A stretch of 64,000 nt of DNA from positions 1 to 64,000 of the forward strand of contig BOKP01000003.1 in NCBI GenBank assembly GCA_016861045.1. Direction: 5' to 3'. The stretch comes from Actinomycetes bacterium. GTDB lineage: Bacteria > Actinomycetota > Thermoleophilia > Solirubrobacterales > 70-9. The notes beneath the pieces are model-generated. The model saw only the letters and a program-made list of their open reading frames with translations. It searched no databases and was not told the origin of the DNA. Shown piece by piece: positions 6,939-16,051 of the stretch. The translations under genes were made by a program, and so were the position numbers. Every line of letters starts with the position of its first letter. The stretch's first letter is position 1.

Positions 6939-8315
6939 ATGGCGCGGCGGGACGATGCTGCGGTGGGAGCCGAGCCCTTCCAGGTCGCCGTCGCGGGCGG
7001 AGGAGTCGCCGCGATGGAGGCCGTCCTGGCGCTGCGCGAGCACCCGGAGCCGCCGCGACCGCTGGCGATCACCATGTTCGCCCCCGATCGCGAGTTCCGC
7101 CTCCAGGCTCTCTCGGTCGCCGAGCCGTTCGGCGGCGACGCCCAGACGGTCGACCTCGGTGGCTTCTGCGCCGAGCACGGGGTCGAGTACCGCGAGGACT
7201 CGGTGGCCGAGGTCTGGGGCGGGCCGCAGCGGGTGCTGACCGCCCGCGGCGACGAGGTCTTCTACGACGCGCTGCTCCTGGCGACCGGCGCCCGCCGGCA
7301 CTCGGTCCTGCCGGGCTCGCACGCGTTCCGGGGGGGCGGGGACGTCGGCTGGTTCGGAACCCTGCTCGAGCGTCTCGAGCGCGGCGCGATCGCCGACGTC
7401 GCCTTCGCGGTGCCGCGGCAGGTGAAGTGGACGCTGCCGATCTTCGAGCTGGCGATGCTGACCGCGACCTGGCTCCGCGACCGCGACCGCGAGGGCTTCA
7501 ACCTCAGCGTCGTCACTCACGAGCGGGAGCCGCTCGAGGTTCTCGGGCCGAGGGTCAGCGAGCAGGTCGCGGAACTGCTCGGAGATCGAGGCGTCGACAT
7601 CGTCGCCGCGACCGGCGTCGTCCGCTTCGATCGAGGGCGGCTCGTCTGCGAGGGCGGGCACGACTTCCGCTTCGACGAGGTCGTGGCCCTGCCCGGCCTC
7701 GATGTCCCCGAGATCCCGGGCGTGCCACAGGGCCGCAACGGCTTCATCGGCTGCGATGCGGAGATGCGGGTCGACGGCCTCGATCGCGTCTGGGCGGCGG
7801 GCGATTCGACCTGGTTTCCGGTCAAGCAGGGAGGGCTCGCCGCCCAACAGGCCGAGATCGCGGCGGCCGGGATCCTCCGGGCCGCCGGCTCCGGGGTCGA
7901 GGTGCCGCCGTTTCGGCCGGTCGTCCGCGGCGCCCTGATCACGGGCGGGCGGCCGCGGTTCATGCGGGTCCCGCTCGGCGGGGACGCCGGCGTTGCCCTG
8001 ACCAGCAGCCCGCTGTGGTGGCCGCCGGTCAAGGTCGCCGGGCCGCGGCTCGGCCCCTACCTTGCTCAGCGTTGGGCGATCGACGAGGAGGAGGATCCCG
8101 GCCTCGGGCGCACCGAGGATCTCGAGCCCGCACGGGACGAGCGCGAGCACGAGGCGGCGCTGCGGCTCTCGCTCGACTTCGCCGAGATCGACGCCCGCGA
8201 GGGCGACTACGAGGAGGCGTTGCGCTGGCTCGGCGTCGCCGAGCGGCTCAACGTGACGCTCCCGGCCGAGTACGTCGAGCGGCGCGAGGAGTGGCGCGCC
8301 GCCGCGACCGCCTGA
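6939..8315 (+). CDS. FAD-dependent pyridine nucleotide-disulfide-type oxidoreductase
   Basis: A 458-residue flavoprotein with an N-terminal dinucleotide fold (VAVAGGGVAAMEAV, about 16-29), LLATGAR in the middle and a second FAD motif VWAAGDSTWFPVKQGGLAAQQAEIAA. The architecture resembles type II NADH dehydrogenases and sulfide:quinone reductases. I do not see the catalytic cysteine pair of sulfide:quinone reductase, so the substrate is open. The last 60 residues are Glu-rich and helical, possibly for membrane or partner contact. Other family members: ferredoxin reductase, FCSD-like flavoprotein. Confidence 0.8.
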   Translation: MARRDDAAVGAEPFQVAVAGGGVAAMEAVLALREHPEPPRPLAITMFAPDREFRLQALSVAEPFGGDAQTVDLGGFCAEHGVEYREDSVAEVWGGPQRVLTARGDEVFYDALLLATGARRHSVLPGSHAFRGGGDVGWFGTLLERLERGAIADVAFAVPRQVKWTLPIFELAMLTATWLRDRDREGFNLSVVTHEREPLEVLGPRVSEQVAELLGDRGVDIVAATGVVRFDRGRLVCEGGHDFRFDEVVALPGLDVPEIPGVPQGRNGFIGCDAEMRVDGLDRVWAAGDSTWFPVKQGGLAAQQAEIAAAGILRAAGSGVEVPPFRPVVRGALITGGRPRFMRVPLGGDAGVALTSSPLWWPPVKVAGPRLGPYLAQRWAIDEEEDPGLGRTEDLEPARDEREHEAALRLSLDFAEIDAREGDYEEALRWLGVAERLNVTLPAEYVERREEWRAAATA

Positions 8316-8330
8316 GCGGCCGGGCGCCGC

Positions 8331-8522
8331 TCAGGCGCGCGTGAGCTTCCAGCCCAGGGGCGATTTCTTGACGCGACCGAGCTCGAGGAGCTCGTCGAGT
8401 CCCTGCTCCGCATCGGTCCGCTCGATCCCCTCGTTCTGGGCGATCAGCGCGGGCGTGTTCAGCGCCGGCTTCGTCTCGAGGCTGTCGAGGACGAGCCGCG
8501 CGTTGTCGCTCAATTCGGTCAT
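8331..8522 (-). CDS. 63-residue winged-helix-like protein
   Basis: A small conserved-looking protein: DNARLVLDSLETKPAL, then IAQNEGIERTDAEQGLDELLELGRVKK and a final basic GWKLTRA. The helix-helix-helix-wing pattern and the RVKKSPLGWKL end resemble minimal winged helices that bind DNA or act as regulators. It is short and was placed by this pattern plus an ATG at 8522. Its 3' end faces the flavoprotein gene with only 15 bases between. It could be a small transcription factor; no target is apparent. Confidence 0.6.
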   Translation of the reverse strand: MTELSDNARLVLDSLETKPALNTPALIAQNEGIERTDAEQGLDELLELGRVKKSPLGWKLTRA

Positions 8523-8615
8523 CGCGACCCGGCAGCCTGCCAGATCGACGCCTTCGATGCCGGCGCGACCGCGGTTCGGGCGCAACCATCGGGACGCGAC
8601 CGGGTTGAGGGCTGC

Positions 8616-9818
8616 ATGAGCGCGCTTCGGGTCGGATCGCTGGCCGCGGCGACGGTCGCCGCCCTCGCGGCCCTCGCGCCCGGCGCCGCTCCCGCCGGCG
8701 CGGCGATGGCGACGCAGGGAATCGACTACGACCTCGACGGCTCGCCGCAGCCGACGCCGCCGCGGCTCAACAGGCTCGACATCTACCGGCCCGACGGCGC
8801 GGCCGCGGGCGACGGGCGGCCGGTGGTCGTGTACGTGCATGGCGGCGGCTGGCGCCGGGGCGACAAGGGCCTCGGGATCGCCGACAAGGTCTCCCTGTTC
8901 ACCGGCGCCGGCTACGTGTTCGCGAGCGTCAACTACCGGCTCTCGCCCGACCCCCCCGATCCCTCCTATCCGCCCGGTCGAATCCGCTTCCCGGACCAGC
9001 CCGATGACGTCGGCGAGGCGATCGGCTGGATCGACCGCAACGTCTCCGCCTACGGCGGCGATCCCGACCGGATGATCCTGATCGGCCACTCGGCCGGCGC
9101 CCAGCTCGTCGCCCTCGTCTCGACCGATCCCCGCTATGCAGGGCGTTGGGGCGTCGATCCCCGGCAACTCGTCGGGACCGTCCCGCTCGACGGGGTCTAC
9201 GACATCACGAGCCAGGCGGGCGGGCCGCGGCGGGCTCTCTTCTACAACGCGTTCGCGACGCCGGCGGAGAACGCCGTCGACGACGCCTGGGCGTTGGCCT
9301 CGCCGGTTCGCTTCGCGGGCCCTGACGACCCGGAGATGCTGGTCGTCACCCAGGACGACCTGCCTTCGCGGATCGCAGGGAGCGCCGCGCTCGCCACGGC
9401 CCTGGGACCCGGCCGCGGCGCCGTGCTGACCGTCCCCTACGACCACGGCGAGATCAACGCGGCCGTCGGCGGCGCCGACGATCCGGCCGGCGAGACGGCG
9501 GCGATCATGAGCTTCATCGACGGGGCCCTGCGCGCGGCGCGGCCGCCGCGGGTGAGGATGACCGCGCATCCGGCGAGGCTGGTGAAGCTCCGCCGGCACG
9601 GGCGCCGCGCCCGTGTCAGCTTCCGCTTCCGGGCCAAGGGCGTGGCGAAGGGGTTCGAGTGCCGGCTCGACGGAGGGAAGTACCGGCGGTGCTCCTCGCC
9701 GCGCTCCTACGCGGTGCTCCGGGGCCGGCACGGGTTCCGCGTGCGCGCGATCGGCAGCGACGGCGACCGCGGCGAGGCGACGAGGTTCGAGTTCCGGGTC
9801 GTCGCGCCCCGCCGCTGA
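8616..9818 (+). CDS. Secreted carboxylesterase of the HSL/BD-FAE type with a C-terminal beta domain
   Basis: A 400-residue protein. An Ala-rich signal peptide (about 1-30, ending APAGAAMA) directs export. The alpha/beta-hydrolase core (about 50-300) has the oxyanion motif VHGGGW and nucleophile Ser in GHSAGA, with Asp and His later (YDHGEIN near 275). This is the hormone-sensitive-lipase-like/feruloyl esterase layout. After about residue 310 a domain of roughly 90 residues (FECRLDGGKYRRC, GRHGFRVRAIG) looks like an Ig-like beta-sandwich of a kind often attached to secreted actinobacterial enzymes. Ester substrate unknown. Confidence 0.85.
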   Translation: MSALRVGSLAAATVAALAALAPGAAPAGAAMATQGIDYDLDGSPQPTPPRLNRLDIYRPDGAAAGDGRPVVVYVHGGGWRRGDKGLGIADKVSLFTGAGYVFASVNYRLSPDPPDPSYPPGRIRFPDQPDDVGEAIGWIDRNVSAYGGDPDRMILIGHSAGAQLVALVSTDPRYAGRWGVDPRQLVGTVPLDGVYDITSQAGGPRRALFYNAFATPAENAVDDAWALASPVRFAGPDDPEMLVVTQDDLPSRIAGSAALATALGPGRGAVLTVPYDHGEINAAVGGADDPAGETAAIMSFIDGALRAARPPRVRMTAHPARLVKLRRHGRRARVSFRFRAKGVAKGFECRLDGGKYRRCSSPRSYAVLRGRHGFRVRAIGSDGDRGEATRFEFRVVAPRR

Positions 9819-9927
9819 GCGGACGCCGCGCCCGGCAGCGCGCCCGGCAGCGCCGGCCCGGGGTCGGACGGCCTCCGGGCGGTCGGCGGGAGCTACAGTT
9901 GCCGGACCGCCGCCGGCGAGGAGGAAG

Positions 9928-11319
9928 ATGGGATACGGACTCGGATTCGAGACCCTGGAGAGGGAGACGCGGATCGAGGCGCTGCCCGTCGAGGGCGAGA
10001 TCCCCGGCTGGCTCGGCGGATCGCTGCTGCGCACCGGCCCGGCCCGCTTCGAGGTCGGCGCGCGCGAGCTGAGCCACTGGTTCGACGGGCTCGCGATGCT
10101 GCACCGCTTCGGGTTCGCGGGGGGCGCCGTCTCCTACGCGAACCGCTACCTCGAGAGCAGGGCCTACCGGGCCGTCGAGGAGACGGGCGCGATCGGCTAC
10201 TCGGAGTTCGCGACCGATCCCTGCCGCTCGCTGTTCAGGCGGGCGATGTCGCTGTTCCAGCCGGCGCTCTCGGACAACTGCAACGTCAACCTCGTCCGGC
10301 TCGGCGAGCGGTTCGTGGCGATGACCGAGACGCCGCTTCCGGTCGAGTTCGATCCCGCGACCCTGGCCGCCGCCGGCGTCGGCTGGAAGGTTCCGGGCCA
10401 GCTCACGACCGCGCACCCGCACCTCGATCGCGGCGGCGGGATGCTCAACTACGCGGCCAGGCTCGGGCCCCGCAGCAGCTACCGCTTCTTCCGGCTCGCC
10501 GGCGCGCCCGGCGCGACGCCCGAGATCGTCGCGTCGCTTCCGACCCGCCGGCCCGCCTACATGCACTCGTTCGGGCTCACGGAGCGCTGGCTCGTCCTCG
10601 CCGAGTTCCCGTTCGTCGTCAACCCGGCGGCGCTGGCGCTCTCGGGGCGCCCCTATATCGAGAACTACCGCTGGCGCCCGGAGCTCGGCACCCGCTTCAC
10701 GCTCCTCGACCGGAGCGGGGGAGAGGCGCTCGGCCCGTTCACCGCCGACCCCTGCTTCGGCTTCCACCACGTCAACGCCTTCGAGGACGCCCACGGCGAC
10801 GTCGTCGCCGACGTCTGCGCCTTCGACGACGCCGGGATCGTCAAGTGCCTGTACCTGGACGTGCTGCGGGCGGGTCGCGCGATCCCGGCGCCGGAGCTGA
10901 CCCGGTTCACGATCTCGCCCGCGACCGGAGCCGTCGCCCGCGAGCGCCTCGTCGACGAGCCGGTCGAGCTGCCGCGGATCGACTACGGCCGCTGCAACGG
11001 GCGCCCCTACCGCTACGCCTGGGGAGCCGGCACGGACGGCTCAGGGTTCTTCGACCGGATCGTCCGCGCCGACCTTCGCGAGCGTACGACCGTGACTTGG
11101 AGCGAGACCGGCTGCTGGCCGGGCGAGCCGGTGTTCGTCGCCCGCCCGGACGCCGGCGACGAGGGCGACGGGGTGCTGCTGTCGGTCGTCCTCGACGGCG
11201 CGGCCGGATCGAGCTTCCTGCTCGTCCTCGACGCGGCGACGCTGGCCGAGGTCGGTCGCGCGATCGTGCCCCACCACGTCCCGTTCGGGTTCCACGGCCA
11301 GTACGCGGCCGCCGCCTGA
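9928..11319 (+). CDS. Carotenoid cleavage oxygenase (RPE65/CCD family)
   Basis: A 463-residue non-haem iron(II) enzyme that would cleave a double bond of a carotenoid or apocarotenoid with O2. The four iron-ligand histidines are visible in family context: TAHPHLD (163/165), YMHSFGLTE (213), FGFHHVNAFE (280/281) and GFHGQYA (456). The N-terminal GWLGGSLLRTGPARFE is also family-typical. The start at 9928 is preceded by GAGGAGGAAG, a strong ribosome binding site, and TACAGT about 29 bases upstream may be the -10. No carotenoid synthesis genes occur in the window, so the substrate is open. Confidence 0.92.
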   Translation: MGYGLGFETLERETRIEALPVEGEIPGWLGGSLLRTGPARFEVGARELSHWFDGLAMLHRFGFAGGAVSYANRYLESRAYRAVEETGAIGYSEFATDPCRSLFRRAMSLFQPALSDNCNVNLVRLGERFVAMTETPLPVEFDPATLAAAGVGWKVPGQLTTAHPHLDRGGGMLNYAARLGPRSSYRFFRLAGAPGATPEIVASLPTRRPAYMHSFGLTERWLVLAEFPFVVNPAALALSGRPYIENYRWRPELGTRFTLLDRSGGEALGPFTADPCFGFHHVNAFEDAHGDVVADVCAFDDAGIVKCLYLDVLRAGRAIPAPELTRFTISPATGAVARERLVDEPVELPRIDYGRCNGRPYRYAWGAGTDGSGFFDRIVRADLRERTTVTWSETGCWPGEPVFVARPDAGDEGDGVLLSVVLDGAAGSSFLLVLDAATLAEVGRAIVPHHVPFGFHGQYAAAA

Positions 11320-11327
11320 CTCCGCGC

Positions 11328-12563
11328 TCAGGAGCGGCCGGGCGGCTCCGCGCCCGCCCCCGGCGACGGGAACTCGCGCATCACCTGCCGCCGCAGGGCG
11401 ACGACGCCGACGATCACGAAGATCGCGATCAGCAGGATGCCGAGCGGCTCGCGCAGTCCCGGCGTCGGGCCCCACCAGACGAGGATCAGGAGCACCAGCG
11501 CCGTGCCCGCCGCGGCCCACATCGGATCCCGGAGGGCCGGGGCGATGTGCTCACGGATCCAGGTCGCCCAGCGGGTCCCGCCGGCGAGCAGCGCCGCGAC
11601 GAGCGCGACGAGCCCGTAGGCCACCGTCGACTGGCCCATGGTCTGCAACAGCTCTGTGCTGATGTCCCAGGCGGCGGTCGCGGCCGGCTTGACCGAGTCG
11701 GAGGCGACCAGCGAGTCGACCACGGTGGTCCCGAGCAGGCTGCGGGCGGTCAGCACGCCGAGCCCGACGACGATCAGCGAGAGGCCGACCGACGTCAGCG
11801 TCCGCAGACGCATCCCGCGGGCGATCGAGATCGCGACGGCGTAGAGCGCGAACGTGAGCAGGAGGAGCACGACGGCGCCCTTCTCGATCAGACTGCTGAC
11901 GTCGCGCAGGGTCGAGATCTCGTCGGGGGCGATCACCTCGAGCCCGGCCTGCGCGTTGCCGGCCTCGACCGAGGCCTGCAGCGCCTCGCCGGAGCCGAGG
12001 CCCTGCCCGGGCAGCTCGATGCCGAGCTTCTCGGTCACGGCGGCCCGGATCGTCGTCAGGTCGAGGTTGACCGACTCGGTCTTCTCCTTCGCCTCGCCGA
12101 GGACGCCGGTGGCGATCGGCTCGTCGTTGGCGATCGCGATGAACGCCTCGCTCGCCTTCCTGTTCGCCTCCTCCCAGAGGTTCTGGACGAACGAGGTCTG
12201 GAGGATCTCGTTCACCGCCTTGTTGAAGAGCTGGCTGAGACCGGCCGAGGCGGGGCCGGCGAGCGGCTCAGCCTTCGGCGGCAGCACCTTCGCGACCTCC
12301 TCCCGGACCCGGCCGGAGGCGAAGATCTCGGCGGTCAGGAAGTTGGCGAGCTCGGAGCGGATCGTCTCGTCGGCGAGCAGGGCGCTGCTCGTCTCGACCC
12401 ACTGGTCGGTGTCGTAGAGCTGGCGCTTGACCCAGGTCGATAGCAGGGCGAGGGCGCCGGTCAGCGTGGCGATCACGACGAGGACGACCGCGATCCGATG
12501 CCGCGTCCGCACGCTCATCCCCGGAGAGGCGCCGCCGCCGTCCGCGCTCGCGTCGCTCGCCAT
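11328..12563 (-). CDS. Integral membrane protein with a large extracytoplasmic domain
   Basis: A 411-residue protein. Membrane segments are predicted by eye at about 23-43, 229-247, 258-276, 314-329, 348-364 and 374-392. Residues 45-225 form a soluble helical region (YDTDQWVETSSALLAD, then many amphipathic helices) that should face outside. This fits an uncharacterised actinobacterial membrane protein family; I cannot name a function. An alternative start at MSVRTRHR (residue 16) would put the basic residues directly before the first membrane helix. It is transcribed toward the carotenoid oxygenase gene. Confidence 0.75.
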   Translation of the reverse strand: MASDASADGGGASPGMSVRTRHRIAVVLVVIATLTGALALLSTWVKRQLYDTDQWVETSSALLADETIRSELANFLTAEIFASGRVREEVAKVLPPKAEPLAGPASAGLSQLFNKAVNEILQTSFVQNLWEEANRKASEAFIAIANDEPIATGVLGEAKEKTESVNLDLTTIRAAVTEKLGIELPGQGLGSGEALQASVEAGNAQAGLEVIAPDEISTLRDVSSLIEKGAVVLLLLTFALYAVAISIARGMRLRTLTSVGLSLIVVGLGVLTARSLLGTTVVDSLVASDSVKPAATAAWDISTELLQTMGQSTVAYGLVALVAALLAGGTRWATWIREHIAPALRDPMWAAAGTALVLLILVWWGPTPGLREPLGILLIAIFVIVGVVALRRQVMREFPSPGAGAEPPGRS

Positions 12564-12622
12564 CTCGCGATTATTGCGTCCGGCGTCGCCGTCCGCGTCA
12601 TCCGATCGGGATGATGTCGCGG

Positions 12623-13969
12623 TCAGGCGCGAGCCCCCGCCCGCTCTTCGAACACCGCCTGGATCTCCTCCAGCCGCTTGCCCTTCGTCTCCGGGACGAG
12701 GCGGAGGCAGAAGAGGAACGTGAGCACGCAGATCGCGGCGTAGAAGAAGAAGGCGCCGCTGCGGCCGAGGGCGTCGATCAGGAGCAGGAACGTGAGCGAG
12801 ACGAGGAAGTTGAAGAACCAGTTCGCCATCGTCCCGACCGCGGCCGCCTTGCTGCGGACCGGCAGCGGGTAGATCTCGGAGTTGAGCAGCCAGAAGATCG
12901 GGCCGAGGCTGACCGCGAAGGCGCCGACGTAGAGCATCAGGCTGCCGATCGCGACGAGCGACCCGGCCCCGCCGCCGGCGCCGAGGATGAAGACGAGGGC
13001 GAGCAGGCTGAGCGCGATCGCCATCAACGCGCTGCCCCAGAGCAGCAGCGGGCGGCGTCCGGCGCGGTCGAGGAGGCGGATCGCGACCACGGTCATGCCG
13101 ACGTTGACGACGCCGACCGCGACCGATGCGAGGATCGCCGCCGAGGAGGAGTCGATGCCCGTGTAGCCGACGATCGTCGGCGCGAAGTAGATGACGGTGT
13201 TGATCCCCGAGACCTGCTGGAGGATCGCGAGCCCGACGCCGACGACCAGCGCCGCCCTGACGGCCCCGGCCAGCAGGTCGCGCCAGCCGCCGGGCTCCTC
13301 GACGATGCTGTCGGAGATCTCGTCGAGCTCGGCGTCGATCAGCTCCGGGTCGTCCTCGCGGATTCGCGCCAGCACCGCCTTCGCCTCGTAGCCGCGGCCG
13401 GCCATCACCAGCCAGCGCGGGCTTTGCGGCATCCGCAGCATGCCGATCAGCAGGAAGACCGCGGGCAGCGCGCCGAGGCCGAGCATCCAGCGCCAGTCCC
13501 CGCTCGGCTCGAAGGCGAGCCCGACGCCGTAGGCGACGACGATCCCGACCGTCACCGAGAGCTGGAAGAACGTGACCAGGCGACCGCGGACGGCCGGCGG
13601 CGAGACCTCGGATATGTAGACCGGCGCGGTGGCGGAGGCGAGGCCGATCGCGATGCCGACGACGACGCGCGAGACGACCAGGACCGCCTCCGAATCGGCG
13701 GCGGCGCTGCCGAGCGCGCCGACGATGAAGACGACGGCCGATCCGATGATCAGGAGGCGGCGGCCGTAGCGGTCGGAGAGGCGGCCGGCGCCCGCGGCTC
13801 CGGCCACCGCCCCGATCGGCACCGCGGCGACGACGAGGCCGGAGCCGAAGCTGCTGAGACCGAAGTCGGGCTCGATGAACAGCAGGGCGCTGGCGATGAC
13901 CCCGGTGTCGTAGCCGAACAGGAGGCCGCCGAGCCCGGCGATCGCGGCGGTCAGGATGACGTTGCGCAT
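12623..13969 (-). CDS. Sugar porter family MFS transporter
   Basis: A 448-residue, 12-helix major facilitator. Sugar-porter signatures are intact: GYDTGVIASALLF in helix 1, GRLSDRYGRR between helices 2 and 3, the PVYISEVSPPAVRGRL stretch, QQVSGINTVIYF in helix 7, DRAGRRPLL, and PETKGKRLEEI at the end. The relatives are XylE/AraE/GlcP-like proton symporters for monosaccharides or inositol. The start at 13969 (MRNVILTA) is supported by the helix-1 position. No catabolic genes lie beside it to reveal the sugar. Confidence 0.93.
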   Translation of the reverse strand: MRNVILTAAIAGLGGLLFGYDTGVIASALLFIEPDFGLSSFGSGLVVAAVPIGAVAGAAGAGRLSDRYGRRLLIIGSAVVFIVGALGSAAADSEAVLVVSRVVVGIAIGLASATAPVYISEVSPPAVRGRLVTFFQLSVTVGIVVAYGVGLAFEPSGDWRWMLGLGALPAVFLLIGMLRMPQSPRWLVMAGRGYEAKAVLARIREDDPELIDAELDEISDSIVEEPGGWRDLLAGAVRAALVVGVGLAILQQVSGINTVIYFAPTIVGYTGIDSSSAAILASVAVGVVNVGMTVVAIRLLDRAGRRPLLLWGSALMAIALSLLALVFILGAGGGAGSLVAIGSLMLYVGAFAVSLGPIFWLLNSEIYPLPVRSKAAAVGTMANWFFNFLVSLTFLLLIDALGRSGAFFFYAAICVLTFLFCLRLVPETKGKRLEEIQAVFEERAGARA

Positions 13970-14070
13970 GGCATGGCCCCGGGCCCGCCCGCGCTCTTCC
14001 GTGCTCCTCCCGGCGCTCACCGGGCGGATCGTATTTCCGCCCCCGGTCGGACCGCCCGCGGGCAGTCCGC

Positions 14071-15927
14071 TCAGCTCGCGGCGAGGACCTCCTCGGCGGC
14101 GGCCTCGGCCGCGTCGAGCTGCTCGGCCACGAGGTCGAGCCCGCGGTCCCAGAAGCCGGGATCGGCGAGGTCGACACCGACGATCGCGGCCAGCTCCTCG
14201 GGTGGGCGGGAGCCGCCGCTCGCGAGCATCTCGAGGTAGGACGGCACCAGGTCCTCGCCGCGGTCGAGGTAGAGGCGGTAGACCGAGAGCGCCAGCAGCT
14301 GCCCGTAGGCGTAGGCGTAGACGTAGCCGGGCGTGCTGATGAAGTGGGGGACGTAGGACCACCACGACCGGTACCCGTCGGTGATCTCGACGGCGTCGCC
14401 GAGGAGCTCCGCCTGCGTATCGGCCCAGATCGCGCCGAGGCGGCCGACCGAGAGCTCTCCGTCCTCGCGACGGGCGGCGTGGACCCGATCCTCGAACTGG
14501 TTCATCGCGATCTGGCGGAACACGGTCGCGATCTGCCCCTCGATCGACTCGGCCAGGAGGTTGAGCCGCGAGCGCGCGTCGCCGGCCTCGTCGAGCAGCC
14601 GTCCGAGGACGAGCTCCTCGGCGAACACCGACGCGGTCTCGGCGACGGTGAGCGGCGTGCTCTGGTGGAAGACGCCCTGCTCGGCGGCGAGGTACTGGTG
14701 GATCCCGTGGCCGAGCTCGTGGGCGAGGGTCGTGACGTCACGGCGGCGATCGGTCCAGTTGAGGAGCACGTAGGGGTGGACCGAAGGGACGGTGGAGGAG
14801 CTGAACGCGCCGCCGCGCTTGAACGGCCGCGGCGGGACGTCGATCCACCGCTCGTCCATGAACCGGCCGGCGATCTCGCTCATCCGCGGCGAGACCGAGT
14901 CGAACGTCTCGAGCACGATCTCCCGCCCGTGCTCCCAGCCGACCTCCTCCTCGTCGGCGCCGACCGCCGCCATCCGATCGTAGTCGGCGAGCCGGTCGAG
15001 GCCCAGCAGCCGAGCCTTGGTCCGGTACCAGCGGCGGGCGAGCTCGTTGCGGTCGCGAACCGCGGCGATCAGCGCCTCGACCGACTCGTCGGAGGCCTCG
15101 TTGGCGAGGTTGCGGGTCGCCAGCCAGTGCGAGTAGGAGCGGATGCGGTCCATCGTCGCCTTGTCCTGAAGCAGCGTGTTGAAGACGTAGGCGCGGGTCC
15201 GCAGGCCGGGCTCGAGCGCTGCCGTGACCGCCGCGGCGACGTCGCGGCGCCGGTCGCGGTCGGGGTCGAAGAGGCCCGAGAGGGCGACGTCGAGCGACAC
15301 CGGCTCCTCGGCGTCGGGGATCTCGACCTCGATCGCCGAGGTGAGCTCGTCGAAGAGGCGGCTCCAGGCGCTGTGGCCGGTCACCGAGAGCTCGGTCACG
15401 AGGCGCTCCTCCGGCGCCGTCAGCAGGTGCGGGCGGTAGCGGCGCTCCATTCGCAGGTGGTGGCGGCAGAAATCGAGGTCGTCGGCTGCGAGCAGCTCCT
15501 CGGCCCGCTCGTCGTCGATCGCGACCCACTCGAGGTCGAAGAACACCAGCCGCGTCTCGATCCTCGTCGCCCGCTCGGACGCGCGCTGCAGGAGCGCCCC
15601 GATCGCCGGATCTCCGGTGTCGGCGGCGAAGCTGAGGTGCGCGTAGTTGAGGGCGCGACCGGCGAGCTCGGTGATCTGCGCCAGCCGTCGCATCGCCGCG
15701 ACCAGCCCGGGCCCGTCGAGGTCGCCGACGCGGCCCTCGAGGTCGGCCGCGAAGCTCTCGGCGGCGGCCTCGGCCCCGTCGAGCAGCGCCGCCACCGCTT
15801 CCTCGCCGCCCGCGGCCTCGACCTCGAGGCCGGCCGCCTCGAGGTCGATCAGATCGCTGAGATCCCAGGCCAACCCGGCGCCGAGCTCGCTCACGGCGTC
15901 ATCGTAGTCCTCGCCCACCACGCCCAT
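14071..15927 (-). CDS. pepF: Oligoendopeptidase F (M3 metallopeptidase)
   Basis: A 618-residue cytoplasmic zinc peptidase that cleaves short peptides. The zinc motif HELGHGIH is present, with the downstream glutamate ligand in VAETASVFAEE. The N-terminal helical part (WDLSDLIDL..., about 25-200) matches the PepF/oligoendopeptidase F group, and the length is typical (about 600). The start at 15927 (MGVVGEDYDD) follows a TAGCTT -10 box by 7 bases, suggesting a leaderless transcript. It is divergent from the rpiR-type regulator. Confidence 0.93.
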   Translation of the reverse strand: MGVVGEDYDDAVSELGAGLAWDLSDLIDLEAAGLEVEAAGGEEAVAALLDGAEAAAESFAADLEGRVGDLDGPGLVAAMRRLAQITELAGRALNYAHLSFAADTGDPAIGALLQRASERATRIETRLVFFDLEWVAIDDERAEELLAADDLDFCRHHLRMERRYRPHLLTAPEERLVTELSVTGHSAWSRLFDELTSAIEVEIPDAEEPVSLDVALSGLFDPDRDRRRDVAAAVTAALEPGLRTRAYVFNTLLQDKATMDRIRSYSHWLATRNLANEASDESVEALIAAVRDRNELARRWYRTKARLLGLDRLADYDRMAAVGADEEEVGWEHGREIVLETFDSVSPRMSEIAGRFMDERWIDVPPRPFKRGGAFSSSTVPSVHPYVLLNWTDRRRDVTTLAHELGHGIHQYLAAEQGVFHQSTPLTVAETASVFAEELVLGRLLDEAGDARSRLNLLAESIEGQIATVFRQIAMNQFEDRVHAARREDGELSVGRLGAIWADTQAELLGDAVEITDGYRSWWSYVPHFISTPGYVYAYAYGQLLALSVYRLYLDRGEDLVPSYLEMLASGGSRPPEELAAIVGVDLADPGFWDRGLDLVAEQLDAAEAAAEEVLAAS

Positions 15928-15934
15928 CGCGGGC

Positions 15935-15940
15935 AAGCTA
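15935..15940 (-). promoter_or_regulatory. -10 box TAGCTT of pepF
   Basis: Minus-strand hexamer ending 7 bases before the pepF ATG. Confidence 0.5.
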
Positions 15941-16051
15941 ACACGCGCTCGCCCGCGACGAGTCCGGAATCGGCGTTCCAGCCCCGGCCTCCACGCCGGG
16001 CCGCCGGCGGCGGAAGGGAAACGACGGGGTGGGGCGAATCTGGGGTCACCC

